DNA of 64,000 nt from Nocardiopsis gilva YIM 90087. Its GTDB lineage: Bacteria; Actinomycetota; Actinomycetes; Streptosporangiales; Streptosporangiaceae. The notes beneath the pieces are model-generated. The model did not search any database, was not told the origin of the DNA, and saw only the letters and a program-made list of their open reading frames with translations. Made by a program: the position numbers and the translations under genes. Shown piece by piece: positions 8,152 through 16,560 of this stretch. Location of the stretch: assembly GCF_002263495.1 (NCBI RefSeq), contig NZ_CP022753.1:3720001-3784000 (forward strand), given 5' to 3'. Positions within the stretch are counted from its first letter, which is position 1; each line of letters begins with the position of its first letter.

Positions 8152-9531
8152 TCACCGCGCCGCGAGGTCGTTCAGGGCGTCCTCGATGGCGCGGTGGAAG
8201 GTCGGATACGCGTAGATCATCGAACGCAGCCGCTTGGTGGGGACGTGGGCGTGCACGGCGACGGCCAGTGCGCCGAGCACCTCTCCCCCGTTCGGGCCGA
8301 TCGAGGTCGCGCCGATGAGGACGCCCGTGTCGGCGTCCTCGACGAGCTTGATGAGGCCCTCGTTGCCCGCCTTGTGGATCCAGCCGCGCGCGGAGGACGG
8401 GACGCGCGCGGTGCCCACGCGGACGTTGACCCCGATGTCGCGGGCGTGGGACTCGGTCACGCCGACCGCGCCGACCTCCGGGTCGGTGAAGGTCACCCGG
8501 GGGACGGCGTGGTATTCGGCGCCCGGCCCGTGCTGTCCCAGGATGTCGGCGGCGGCGATCTTCGCGTGGTAGACGGCCATGTGGGTGAACGCGCCCTTGC
8601 CGACCACGTCGCCGATCGCCCACACGCCCGGCGCCGCCCGCAGGTGGTCGTCGACCTCGACTGCGCGGGCGCCGGGGTCCTGGCCGATGGTGTCCACGCC
8701 CATGTGGCGCAGGTCCGCGCGGCGGCCGGTGGACACCAGCAGGGCCTCGGCGCGCACCTCGCCGTCGCCGATGTCGAGGCGGAAGCCGGAGCCGTCGTGG
8801 GCGACGCCGCCGGTCTTCACCCCCGTGTGCACGGCGATGCCCTCGCAGCCCAGCACCTCGGTGATGAGTTCGCTGGACTCGGGTTCCTCGGGGCCGAGAA
8901 TGCGGTCGAGCGCCTCCAGGATGATCACCCGGGCACCGAAGCGGGCGTAGGCCTGGGCCAGTTCCAGCCCGACGGCACCGCCGCCGATGACGCACAGCGA
9001 CTCCGGTACCTCGGTGGCCTCGATCGCCTCGCGGTTGGTCCAGTACGGGGTGTCGGCCAGGCCCGGGATCGGCGGCACGGTGGCGACCGTCCCCGTGGCG
9101 ATGACCACCCCGCGGCGCGCCTCGAACTCGCGGGTCCCGTCATCGCCGTCGACGTCAACGGCGACGGTGGTCGGGGCGAGGAGGCGGCCGGTACCGCGCA
9201 CGAAGCGGGCGCCCTTGCCGGTGAGGCGGTCCACCGCGATCTTGTCGTCCCAGTTCGTCGTGGCTTCCTCCCGGATCCGCCGGGCCACGGGCGCCCAGTC
9301 CGGTGTGACGCTGCTCGTCCCGGCCAGCTCGGGAACGCGCCGCCCCTCGGCCAGGGCGTCGGCCGCGCGGACCATCATCTTGCTGGGGATGCAGCCCCAG
9401 TAGGGGCACTCACCGCCGACGAGGGTGGACTCCACCCCGACGACGTCGAGCCCGGCCTCGGCCAGGTCCCCGGCGAGCGCTTCGCCGCCCGGCCCGAGAC
9501 CGATCACGACCACGTCCGCGGATTCCGTCAT
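8152..9531 (-). CDS. Pyridine nucleotide-disulfide oxidoreductase, paralogue
   Basis: A 459-residue FAD-dependent reductase. Features: FAD fold VVVIGLGPGGEALAG, redox motif ECPYWGCIPSK (C42, C47), NAD(P) fold VIGGGAVGLELAQAYARFGA, GVWAIGDV, and the C-terminal IYAYPTFHRAIEDAL with the dimer-interface histidine. This subgroup is often annotated as dihydrolipoyl dehydrogenase-like or mercuric reductase-like; the partner thiol is unknown. It is the last gene of a minus-strand set starting at the glutaredoxin gene (12518), 74 bases after the methyltransferase gene. Ribosome site is weak (GAAGGTG). Divergence from the neighbouring paralogue argues against a recent duplication. Confidence 0.85.
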   Translation of the reverse strand: MTESADVVVIGLGPGGEALAGDLAEAGLDVVGVESTLVGGECPYWGCIPSKMMVRAADALAEGRRVPELAGTSSVTPDWAPVARRIREEATTNWDDKIAVDRLTGKGARFVRGTGRLLAPTTVAVDVDGDDGTREFEARRGVVIATGTVATVPPIPGLADTPYWTNREAIEATEVPESLCVIGGGAVGLELAQAYARFGARVIILEALDRILGPEEPESSELITEVLGCEGIAVHTGVKTGGVAHDGSGFRLDIGDGEVRAEALLVSTGRRADLRHMGVDTIGQDPGARAVEVDDHLRAAPGVWAIGDVVGKGAFTHMAVYHAKIAAADILGQHGPGAEYHAVPRVTFTDPEVGAVGVTESHARDIGVNVRVGTARVPSSARGWIHKAGNEGLIKLVEDADTGVLIGATSIGPNGGEVLGALAVAVHAHVPTKRLRSMIYAYPTFHRAIEDALNDLAAR

Positions 9532-9605
9532 TGTGGGTCACCTTCTTCGTTGGGTGTTGGCTGCGGGGGCCGGGGCCGTTCTCGGTCGTGGGACCCCGCA
9601 GGCCT

Positions 9606-10448
9606 CTACTCGACCGCCTTCTCCGCGACGATCAAGGTGTAGCCGATCACTCCCTCGTCGACCGCGCGCCGCGCCGCCCGCAGGTAGGGCGTGACCGCGC
9701 CGGGGTCGACCCCGGCGGTGGACAGCCGGTCCGGGGCAGTCATGCGCAGCACCGCCATACGGGCGTCGATCTGGTCGATCATCCGGCCGACCGCGGCGTC
9801 GTGCCGCTCCATGCGCACCGGCCGCAGCCCGGCGTCGCGCAGCAGTGCGCCGTACTCCTCGGCGGGGCGGGCGTCGGCGATGCAGGCCACCCACCCGGCG
9901 ATTCCGGCCAGCTCCTCCGGTAGTCCGTGCGGAGCGAGGGTGACATCGGTGATCCCGACACGGCCGCCGGGGCGCAGCACCCGGGCGAATTCCGCGGCGG
10001 CGGTCGCCTTGTCGGGGAAGGTGCAGAACGCGCACTCGCACACGAGGGCGTCATAGGCGGCGTCGGGCACCGGGAGGTGTTCGGCGTCGCCGTGCAGGAA
10101 GCGGACCCGGTCGGCGAGCCCGGCCTCCGCTGTCGCCTCCTGGGCGCCGCGGACGGCGTCCTCACCCAGGTCGACACCGTCGACGGCCGCGCCGTACTCG
10201 CTGGCCAGCAGGCGCGCGGTGGTGCCGGGGCCCGACGCGATGTCGAGTACCGACCGGCCCTCGGACAGCCCGAGGACGTCGGCCAGGCGGCGGGTGAGAC
10301 GGAGTCCGCCGGGGTGGTAGGAGGCGCCGAGCAGCAGCGCGACGGCGTCGGTGCTGTAGGCGGCGGCGCAGCACGACTTCAGCTCGTCGGCCTGGGAGCC
10401 GGGGACGGCGGCGGGGCCGGGGTTCGCGGGGATGGGGCGGATGGTCAT
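9606..10448 (-). CDS. Class I SAM-dependent methyltransferase with N-terminal CC motif
   Basis: A 280-residue methyltransferase. SAM-binding motif I is SVLDIASGPGTTARLLA; an acidic motif II (GVDLG) and ARVLRPGGRVGITDV follow. Before the core sits KSCCAAAYSTDAVALLLG, and within it ALVCECAFCTFPDKATAAAEF adds two more conserved cysteines. This family is widespread in actinomycetes and related to ArsM/UbiE-type enzymes; cysteine-rich members can methylate thiophilic metalloids, though this one cannot be assigned to arsenic. The ATG overlaps the radical SAM stop (ATGA), so the two are translationally coupled. A joint pathway with the radical SAM enzyme is likely. Confidence 0.8.
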   Translation of the reverse strand: MTIRPIPANPGPAAVPGSQADELKSCCAAAYSTDAVALLLGASYHPGGLRLTRRLADVLGLSEGRSVLDIASGPGTTARLLASEYGAAVDGVDLGEDAVRGAQEATAEAGLADRVRFLHGDAEHLPVPDAAYDALVCECAFCTFPDKATAAAEFARVLRPGGRVGITDVTLAPHGLPEELAGIAGWVACIADARPAEEYGALLRDAGLRPVRMERHDAAVGRMIDQIDARMAVLRMTAPDRLSTAGVDPGAVTPYLRAARRAVDEGVIGYTLIVAEKAVE

Positions 10449-12139
10449 GACTCCACCGCCTGGGTGCCGACGTTGGTGGTGTCCGGAGCGATGGGGGCGT
10501 CGGAGGCGGGTGGGGCGGCCGACGCGGCAGGTGCCGCAGCCCCGTCGGGGGCGGGGAAGGCGACGCGCGAGCCGTAGGGGGAGTCGATGGTGACGTCGGC
10601 GAGTTCGGCGGAGTTGGGCACGACGCCGGCGACGGGCACCCCGGACATCTGCGCGCGCACCTGCTCGCGGTAGCCCACCGAGTTGTAGGCGCAGAAGGGG
10701 ATGATCCGCCCGTCGGGGGTGATCTCGTCGACGCAGCACTTCATCAGCTGTTTGACGTTGAGGGTGTAGGGGTCGAGGAAGTCCTGCACGACGATCATGA
10801 ACGCCTTCTCGCCGAGGTCCTTGGCGGCCTCGGGCAGGTCGATGCCGCACGACGCGCACTCGGCGGCGGCCGTCGCGGTCTGCAGGCTGCCCATGGTGCC
10901 GGGCGTCCCCATGAACGCCGACGCGCTCCACAGCCGCTCCAGGGCGGCGCGCAGCTCAGGGTCGGGCATGACCCGGTTGCTGACGTAGTCGAGGTGGTCG
11001 TCGATGTCGACCAGGCGGGGGATCGGCACGACGTCGGTCCGCTCCGGTTTGCGGTCCACCAGCAGGTAGGTGATGGACCGGCAGGTCGGGAAGCAGCACG
11101 GGACGGGGAAGAAGTCGCCGGGGCGGAACCACTCGGGGCACTGCTTGTTGACCAGCTCGATCACATCGGAGTTGGTCAGTCGGGTCAGCGGGTCGAACTC
11201 CACGTGCCGCCCGGAGTGGGTCACCGGCTGGAAGGAGACCGACCGCACGGCCGGGTGGTCGATGCCGAACCGGATGATCTCGCCGACCTCGTGGTCGTTG
11301 AGGTCGCGCTCGATGGCGGCGACCAGCGTGACGGTGAGCCCGGCCTCGGCGCAGTTGTCGAGCGCCCGTTTCTTGCGCTTCCGCAGGTCCGTGCCGCGGA
11401 TGGCGCGGTGGGTGGCCTCGTCGAAGCCGTCGAACTGCAGGTAGATGTTGAGCGAGGTGCCGTTGTGCCCGTCGCGCGCGGCCAGCGCCTCGACGAAGCG
11501 CCGGTCGGAGGCCAGCCGGATGCCGTTGGTGTTGAGGTTGACGACCTTGATGGGACGCTGCTGGGCGAGGTCGATGAAGTCGAGGATGTTCTTGTGGATC
11601 GTGGGCTCGCCACCGGAGAACATCACCACCTCGGGTTCGCCCTCGGCTGCCACGAAGGTGTCGAGCATCCGCTCACACTGCTCGTGGGTAATGGAGTAGC
11701 CGCCCGCCCGTTGCCCGCCACCACCCCGAGCGGAGCCGCTGCGCGGCGCAGTGTTTCCCTGGTGGCCGGAGTCAGCGAAGCAGATGGGGCAGTCGAGGTT
11801 GCAGCCGGTGTTCACCTCGATGATGCCGAGGCAGGCGTGCTGCTTGTGCTCGGGGCACAGCCCGCAGTCGGAGGGGCAGCCGTCCTTCACCTCCGTTTGG
11901 AAGGCCAGCGGGAGCGTGCCCGGCTTGTTGAACCGGGACGACTCCAGGTACAGCTGCGCGTCACCGTAGACCAGGGCCTCGAACTTCCCGTGCTCTCGAC
12001 AGCGTTTTCGCAGGTATACCTTGTTGTCGCGAATGTTGACCTGCGCGTCCACCACCACCTTGCACACCGGGCAGATGCTCTTGGTGTACTCGACGAACAC
12101 CTCGTCACGATCGCGTCGGCTCTCGGGCACTCGCACCAC
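10445..12139 (-). CDS. Radical SAM enzyme related to the MJ0619/tetraether-synthase group
   Basis: About 564 residues. The [4Fe-4S]/SAM motif is CNLDCPICFA (C113, C117, C120). Upstream are extra cysteines in SICPVCK, KRCREHG and GCPSDCGLCPEHKQHACL, the arrangement of the MJ0619/Tes-like radical SAM group. The C-terminal half carries more cysteines (FPVPCCFPTCRS, AECASCGID, MKCCVDE), probably for auxiliary clusters. VVMFSGGEPTIH is the GGE SAM-binding motif. A Gly-rich insert (about 128-145) and an Ala/Pro tail are lineage-specific. Start is uncertain: GGGAGA directly precedes three in-frame GTGs at 12139, 12136 and 12130. It follows the glutaredoxin gene and couples to the methyltransferase gene. 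Confidence 0.8.
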   Translation of the reverse strand: MVRVPESRRDRDEVFVEYTKSICPVCKVVVDAQVNIRDNKVYLRKRCREHGKFEALVYGDAQLYLESSRFNKPGTLPLAFQTEVKDGCPSDCGLCPEHKQHACLGIIEVNTGCNLDCPICFADSGHQGNTAPRSGSARGGGGQRAGGYSITHEQCERMLDTFVAAEGEPEVVMFSGGEPTIHKNILDFIDLAQQRPIKVVNLNTNGIRLASDRRFVEALAARDGHNGTSLNIYLQFDGFDEATHRAIRGTDLRKRKKRALDNCAEAGLTVTLVAAIERDLNDHEVGEIIRFGIDHPAVRSVSFQPVTHSGRHVEFDPLTRLTNSDVIELVNKQCPEWFRPGDFFPVPCCFPTCRSITYLLVDRKPERTDVVPIPRLVDIDDHLDYVSNRVMPDPELRAALERLWSASAFMGTPGTMGSLQTATAAAECASCGIDLPEAAKDLGEKAFMIVVQDFLDPYTLNVKQLMKCCVDEITPDGRIIPFCAYNSVGYREQVRAQMSGVPVAGVVPNSAELADVTIDSPYGSRVAFPAPDGAAAPAASAAPPASDAPIAPDTTNVGTQAVES

Positions 12140-12167
12140 TCTCCCAGTCTCTTCGACGACCGTGTCT

Positions 12168-12518
12168 CTAACGCCCGCACCACGCCGACAGCCGCGCCAA
12201 CCACGCGCGCGGACCGCGCGCGGGCGGTTCGGCGGCCTGTGCCCGCTGCTCCAGCAGGCGGGGCGCCTGGTCCCGGACCGCCTCCACCACCTCCGCGGAG
12301 CGCGGGTTGACCATGGCGACCGATCCCACGGCCACCGTGGGCACGGTCTCGTCCCCGCCGGTGATGTCGCGCACCCGGGCCGCGGCGGCGCCGTCCTCCC
12401 AGATGTTGATCTCGCGGAGCGGCAGGCGTTCCTTGCGCAGGCGTCGGCGCAGCGCGATGCAGAACGGACAGCCCGGTCTCCAGTAGAAGTCGATGGTCTC
12501 GGTGTGGGTTTCGGCCAT
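12168..12518 (-). CDS. Glutaredoxin-family protein (mycoredoxin-like)
   Basis: A 116-residue protein. IDFYWRPGCPFCIALRRRL carries a CPFC active site (C17, C20) after the first strand, DETVPTVAVGS gives the TVP cis-Pro motif, and MVNPRSAEVVEAV ends the fold. A C-terminal extension ends in AWCGR. It leads the minus-strand operon radical SAM-methyltransferase-disulfide reductase, so it may supply electrons or keep cysteines of the operon enzymes reduced. The ATG at 12518 has a weak GGGGC upstream site. Cytosolic. Confidence 0.85.
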   Translation of the reverse strand: MAETHTETIDFYWRPGCPFCIALRRRLRKERLPLREINIWEDGAAAARVRDITGGDETVPTVAVGSVAMVNPRSAEVVEAVRDQAPRLLEQRAQAAEPPARGPRAWLARLSAWCGR

Positions 12519-12703
12519 GCCCCGCCCCTATTGGTGTGCTGTCGTCTCAACCGTTGCGGCCCATCCTCACGGATCGGGCAACACACGCCGGGAGACTGTC
12601 CGGGGCCTGACACATCACCGGCGCGCGGTCAGCTCCGAATCAGAAACTGGAAGCGGGGTCGCCATGCGGAGACGACCGCCGTAACAGGCCGGGAGGACGG
12701 GAA

Positions 12704-13145
12704 ATGAGGGCGCGGGCTCCGAGACGGCGACGAGCACCACTGGGGGTGGCCGCCGCCACCGTCGCACTGGGTCTGCTCCTGTCCTCCTGTGCCACCCCGG
12801 CGCCCGAGGACGCGGTCGATCAGCGGACGCCGTCGCCCGACCTGGAGCTCGGGCCGTTCGAGGACGTCCTGTCCGCCATCGACGATCCGACGGCCGAGGG
12901 CCTGCCCGAGCCCCTGATCGACGTGGACCGGCTGATCAGCGGCGGGCCGCCGCCCGACGGCATCCCGGCGCTCGTCGATCCGGTCTATGAGGACGCCGCC
13001 GACGTCGACTGGCTGGAGGACCCCGAACCGGTCCTGGCCATCTCCTTGGACGACGACCACCGCGCCTTCCCGGTACGGGTTATGGTCTGGCACGAGATCG
13101 TCAACGACACCATCGGCGATGTTCCCGTGGCCGTCACCTACTCAT
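12704..13145 (+). pseudogene. DUF3179 lipoprotein, 5' part (split by TnpB element)
   Basis: The frame starts at ATG 12704 after GGGAGGAC and encodes a lipoprotein signal (LGLLLSSC, lipobox Cys about 27). DUF3179 sequence follows, including LAISLDDDHRAFPVRVMVWHEIVNDTIGDVPVAVTYS. It then runs into the left end of an IS200/IS605-type element at 13145. The rest of the domain (CPLCDSPPAFDRTV) reappears at 14569. The present product would be about 147 native residues plus a short nonsense tail to the TAG at 13214, and would lack the conserved Cys motif. Function of DUF3179 proteins is not established. Confidence 0.85.
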
Positions 13146-14568
13146 TTCAGCGAGAGTGCTCTGGCGTTCAGGCCGGGAGTGGAGCACCTCAGCAAATTGT
13201 CGTACCCCTCTCCTAGTGTCGACCCGGAACACTGAAGGGGTGGCATGTGAAGCACAACCGCGGCCACAAGGCCCGCTTGTACCCGGAGCCCGAGCAGGCA
13301 GCACAGCTCGAAGACCAGGGGCACGTGGCCCGGGCTGTGTGGAACCTTCTTCACGACTGGTGGACCATGGCGTCGGAGAACCGCCGGGTGTCGCTGAAGG
13401 ATGCGGATACGGCCATCCGCCAGGCGCGCAAGGAGATCGGTTGGCTGTCTGTTCTTCCAGCGCAGGCGGCTCAACAGGTCCTGAGGACGTATTTCAAGGC
13501 CTGGCGAAACTGCTGGGAGGGGCGCGCCGAGGAGCCGAAATTCAAGACGCGGTTCCGCTCGCGAATGGCTATCGACGTCCCACAGGGCGAAGGACTGGGT
13601 GTCCCGCGGATCACCCGCAGGTGGGGGATCGTGAAGGTCCCCAAGGTCGGTGCTATCCGCTTCCGGTGGACCACGGACCTGCCCGTGGGCAAACGAGCGG
13701 ACGCGGACAACAAGGTCACGGGTGCCCGGCTGGTGAAGGAGCCCGATGGCTGGTATGTGGTGTTCCGCGTCCGAACCGAGGTCAAGGAGCCGTCCCCGCA
13801 CACCGGGCCCGGGATCGGCATCGACCGGGGCGTCAACAAGCCGCTCGCCTTGTCCGACGGCAGCTTCCGTGAGCACGGGCCGTGGCTGGGAAGGGCCGAG
13901 GCCGAGCGGCTGCGTCGGTTGGAGAAGAAGGCCGCCCGCCAGAAGCGCGCCCGCAAGAGCGGTGGGAAGACCTCGAACCGGCTTAAGCGAACATATGACC
14001 AGATCGCGGGCGTGCGCGCGAGAGCCAAGCGCCGCGCCCTGGACTGGCAGCACAAGACGACCACCGCACTTGCCGAGACTTTCGGTGTGGTGACCGTTGA
14101 GGACCTAGACATCTCGAACATGACCAGGTCGGCCCGGGGAAGCGTGGAGGCACCTGGGAAACACGTCCGGCAGAAGGCCGGGCTGAACCGGGCCGTCGCA
14201 TCCGAGGCGTGGGGCCGCACAGTCACCATGCTTGCGTACAAGCTCGCCGACCGGGGCGGACACCTGGTCAAGGTGCCCGCCGCTAACACGTCGAAGCGCT
14301 GCCACGCCTGCCGCACCATCACCGAGGGCAGCCGCGAATCGCGGGAGCGATTCGTGTGCAAGAACCCCGGGTGCGGCTGGGCGGGCGACGCCGACACCAA
14401 TGCGGCGTGCAACGTCGCCGAGGATGCCAAGGAGCAAGCGCCCCAGGACATTGCGGGTGCCAGGACGTGGAGCCCTCGGGGGTGCCCGGGCGACGAAGCG
14501 TCAACCATCAGCTGTGGACAAGTTCCGTCGGCTGAATCCTCCCACCTTCGAGTGGGAGAGGATGTCAA
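13145..14568 (+). mobile_element. IS200/IS605-type element encoding only TnpB
   Basis: A ~1,424-bp insertion whose exact removal rejoins TAC-TCA with TGC-CCG and restores the DUF3179 reading frame (VTYS + CPLC). One T can belong to either edge. The left end contains a stem GTGCTC/GAGCAC (about 13156-13191). The right end has the stem CTCCCAC-CTTC-GAGTGGGAG (about 14538-14556) followed by AGGATGTCAA. No tnpA is present and no target duplication is seen, both normal for TnpB-only members. The 5' flank TACTCA(T) is the candidate target-adjacent motif. Confidence 0.88.
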
Positions 14569-14629
14569 TGCCCGCTGTGCGACTCCCCTCCAGCGTTCGA
14601 CCGGACTGTCGGCGGGGCGGCGCTGCTGA
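13247..14629 (+). CDS. tnpB: TnpB RNA-guided nuclease of an IS200/IS605-type element
   Basis: A 460-residue frame starting at GTG 13247. It has the N-terminal KARLYPEPEQAAQLE segment, RuvC residue one in GIGIDRGVNKPLA, residue two in VVTVEDLDISNM, a zinc ribbon (CHAC and CKNPGC) and residue three in GDADTNAACNV, so all three catalytic acids are present. TnpB proteins are ωRNA-guided DNA nucleases that help such elements persist. The frame passes through the right-end hairpin and finishes inside the host DUF3179 gene, so its last ~20 residues are host-encoded. No SD is obvious; an ATG overlaps as ATGTGA. Confidence 0.92.
   Translation: MKHNRGHKARLYPEPEQAAQLEDQGHVARAVWNLLHDWWTMASENRRVSLKDADTAIRQARKEIGWLSVLPAQAAQQVLRTYFKAWRNCWEGRAEEPKFKTRFRSRMAIDVPQGEGLGVPRITRRWGIVKVPKVGAIRFRWTTDLPVGKRADADNKVTGARLVKEPDGWYVVFRVRTEVKEPSPHTGPGIGIDRGVNKPLALSDGSFREHGPWLGRAEAERLRRLEKKAARQKRARKSGGKTSNRLKRTYDQIAGVRARAKRRALDWQHKTTTALAETFGVVTVEDLDISNMTRSARGSVEAPGKHVRQKAGLNRAVASEAWGRTVTMLAYKLADRGGHLVKVPAANTSKRCHACRTITEGSRESRERFVCKNPGCGWAGDADTNAACNVAEDAKEQAPQDIAGARTWSPRGCPGDEASTISCGQVPSAESSHLRVGEDVNARCATPLQRSTGLSAGRRC
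14400..14568 (+). ncRNA. Candidate ωRNA (reRNA) region at the TnpB right end
   Basis: In TnpB elements the guide RNA spans the 3' end of tnpB and the right end, with the guide read from the flank. The terminal stem-loop at about 14538-14556 fits. The 5' limit is not visible. The guide would begin at 14569 in DUF3179 sequence. Confidence 0.4.
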
Positions 14630-14640
14630 CGACTCGGACG
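14569..14640 (+). pseudogene. DUF3179 lipoprotein, 3' fragment
   Basis: Directly after the element the frame reads CPLCDSPPAFDRTVGG, the conserved Cys motif of DUF3179, continuous with the upstream part once the element is removed. Recognisable similarity stops near 14630; the following ~50 bases do not match DUF3179 and lead into a CcdA fragment. A second lesion, a deletion, therefore removed the rest of this gene and the start of the next. Confidence 0.7.
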
Positions 14641-14719
14641 GCGAAGGGCCGCGTTCGCCACCGCGTCGAGCGCGCCATGCTGACGCCCCCTCGGTCGGGC
14701 GCTGGCCACGACCGCCGCC

Positions 14720-15454
14720 ATGACCGGCGGGTTCGTCGCCGTGTTCGCCGCCTTCGGGCTGGCCGTCATGCCGCTGGCGCTCTCGGTGGAGCGCTACCTG
14801 CCCTGGGCGACGGTCGTCATCGGCGTCGTGCTCGTGGGACTGGGCGCGTGGCTGCTCAGCGGGCGGGAGGTCAAGGTGCTGCTGCCGACACCGACGCCGG
14901 GCCGCCCCACGCGCTCCCTGCGCTGGGCGGCCACCTACGGGGTCGCCTACGCCGTGGCGTCGCTGTCGTGCACGATCGGCCCGTTCCTCGCGGTGACGGC
15001 AAGCGCGCTGCGCTCCTCCACCCCCGTCGGGGCGGTGGGCGTGTTCGTGGCCTACGCGGAGGGGATGGGCCTGGTCATCGGCGTCCTCACGGTGGCGGTG
15101 GCGTTGGCCCGCGAGGGTCTCGCCGCCCGGCTGCGCCGGGCGCTGCCGCATCTGGCGCGGGGCGGCGGTGCGCTGCTCGTCCTCGCCGGGGCCTATGTCG
15201 CCTACTACGGTGTCTCCGAGCTGCGGGTACTGTCCGGCGCGTCGGCCGCGGATCCCGTGGTCGGAACAGCGACCGCGATCCAGTCGACGTTGGCCCGGCT
15301 GCTGGACTCCATCGGCCCGGGGTGGTTCGCGCTCGCCCTGCTCGGGCTGGTCGGGCTGGGCGCCGCGCGCGCCCTGCGGCGTTCCCGGCGCGGTCGGGCC
15401 TCCTCCGCCTCGTCCCCCGACACGGATCCCGCGGAGTCCTCCACGCAGGAGTGA
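14720..15454 (+). CDS. CcdA/DsbD-like membrane protein, N-terminally truncated
   Basis: A 244-residue frame with about five membrane helices. MTGGFVAVFAAFGLAV, then VERYLPWATVVIGVVLVGLG, ASLSCTIGPFLAV and AYAEGMGLVIGVLTVAVA match actinobacterial CcdA-like proteins that move electrons across the membrane to periplasmic thiol proteins. Homology continues upstream in frame to about 14690 (GRALATTAA) and then meets a stop. The first helix, with the usual NPCG motif and its redox cysteine, is missing. ASLSC retains the second. It is probably non-functional or altered. Confidence 0.65.
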   Translation: MTGGFVAVFAAFGLAVMPLALSVERYLPWATVVIGVVLVGLGAWLLSGREVKVLLPTPTPGRPTRSLRWAATYGVAYAVASLSCTIGPFLAVTASALRSSTPVGAVGVFVAYAEGMGLVIGVLTVAVALAREGLAARLRRALPHLARGGGALLVLAGAYVAYYGVSELRVLSGASAADPVVGTATAIQSTLARLLDSIGPGWFALALLGLVGLGAARALRRSRRGRASSASSPDTDPAESSTQE

Positions 15455-15458
15455 GGAG

Positions 15459-15487
15459 GTGAGGGGCGGCGGGACACCGCCCCTCAC
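15459..15487. terminator. Bidirectional terminator
   Basis: GTGAGGGGCGG (15459-15469) pairs with CCGCCCCTCAC (15477-15487), between the converging CcdA fragment and the small membrane protein gene. Confidence 0.75.
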
Positions 15488-15494
15488 CCTCGGC

Positions 15495-15929
15495 TCATGC
15501 GGAGCGGCGGCTGAGGAAGAAGAACGCCACCGCTGTCATCAGGCCGTAGATGATGTGGCCCATCAGGCTCATCATCGCCGTCTGGGTGATGTTGAACAGC
15601 GGCATGCCCATCATCATCGGCATGATCACCAGGGGGCCGAGGACCCACCAGACGACGCCGTAGGCGGCGCCGGCGCCGAGCAGGGGGCCGATGCGCTGGG
15701 CCAGGGAGCCGGCGATCACTCCGAAGACGAGGCCGATGAAGGCCGAGATCATCAGGTGGATCACCGCCCCGACCACGGCGCTCTCGCTGCCCATCATCGA
15801 GGCGATCATCTTCAGCATGCCCATCATGGCCATGAGCACCCCGAAGACGATGCCACCGGCGATCCCGGCCACCGCGCCCTTCCAGGCGTAGGTCACCACC
15901 GGTGACGCGGACTGGGTGGTCGACGACAT
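15495..15929 (-). CDS. Small Met-rich polytopic membrane protein
   Basis: A 144-residue protein with four likely membrane helices. It is unusually rich in methionine within and between helices (VLMAMMGMLKMIASMMG, IMPMMMGMP, AMMSLMGHIIYG). Methionine clusters in membrane proteins often accompany copper handling, and a multicopper oxidase operon lies next door on the same strand, but no known copper family is recognised. The ATG at 15929 follows GGAGGTATTTC. A run of 112 bases separates it from the upstream small secreted protein gene, so co-transcription is possible. Confidence 0.7.
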   Translation of the reverse strand: MSSTTQSASPVVTYAWKGAVAGIAGGIVFGVLMAMMGMLKMIASMMGSESAVVGAVIHLMISAFIGLVFGVIAGSLAQRIGPLLGAGAAYGVVWWVLGPLVIMPMMMGMPLFNITQTAMMSLMGHIIYGLMTAVAFFFLSRRSA

Positions 15930-16041
15930 GAAATACCTCCAGCTCAGAAATGGGGCACGCACCCCATTGACGGGTTCGCGCCCCACCCTGTCGAGCTGGA
16001 TGTGCGGTCTTCGGTACCCCAGGTCACACAGCGGGAATCCG

Positions 16042-16560
16042 TTACGCATCCGCCTTCAGGTTGGCCTGCGGGACACCGACGAGCAGGGTCAGGACGTAGT
16101 TGGTCGGTCCGGCCGGGAGGCCGATCTGGCTCGGGTCGTCCGTCGGCGGGTCGGGGTCGAGGCAGACCGCCACCGCGCCGATCCCGGTCAGTCTGAAGTC
16201 GAAGGTCTCGATGGTCGAGGTCCCGTCGATGCGGCCCTCGTTGGGGAACTCACCGGTGCCGATGAGCTCGGCCCGTCCACCGAGCGGGAGGTTGGGCACC
16301 TTCGTGGGCTGGCAGTCCTCGGGCTCGCGGACCTTCCAGTGCACGGGCGTCGCGGGCATCTGGACCTGGATGTGCGCGCCCGGGGGCACGGTCTGCGGCA
16401 GCCAGGTGCCGCGCCACCAGTACAGGTCGTCGCGGTGCTGCTGGGTGAACAGGTAGACCCACTCGTCGGGCGTGGGTGAGCTGGAGGCGGTCAGGGTCAT
16501 CGTCAGCGCGGCCGCCGCGGCCGCGATTCCGATCGGTCGTAGGCGCTTCGTCGCCTTCAT
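16042..16560 (-). CDS. Secreted hypothetical protein in multicopper oxidase operon
   Basis: A 172-residue protein with an N-terminal signal (KRLRPIGIAAAAAALTMTLTA). The mature part is rich in Trp/Tyr/Pro (DDLYWWRGTWLPQTVPPG) and has two cysteines. No family is recognised. Its ATG overlaps the TGA of the multicopper oxidase gene (ATGA), and GGGGGAGG precedes it, so the two are translationally coupled. This suggests an extracytoplasmic partner of the oxidase, for example a chaperone or substrate carrier, which is inference from context. Confidence 0.75.
   Translation of the reverse strand: MKATKRLRPIGIAAAAAALTMTLTASSSPTPDEWVYLFTQQHRDDLYWWRGTWLPQTVPPGAHIQVQMPATPVHWKVREPEDCQPTKVPNLPLGGRAELIGTGEFPNEGRIDGTSTIETFDFRLTGIGAVAVCLDPDPPTDDPSQIGLPAGPTNYVLTLLVGVPQANLKADA

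Noticed and set aside
9606-10448. Naming the methyltransferase ArsM
   Set aside because: Cysteine motifs resemble but do not match the canonical ArsM set, and no other ars gene is nearby.
13247-14629. TnpA partner for the TnpB element
   Set aside because: No HUH/Y1 transposase frame exists within or beside the element.
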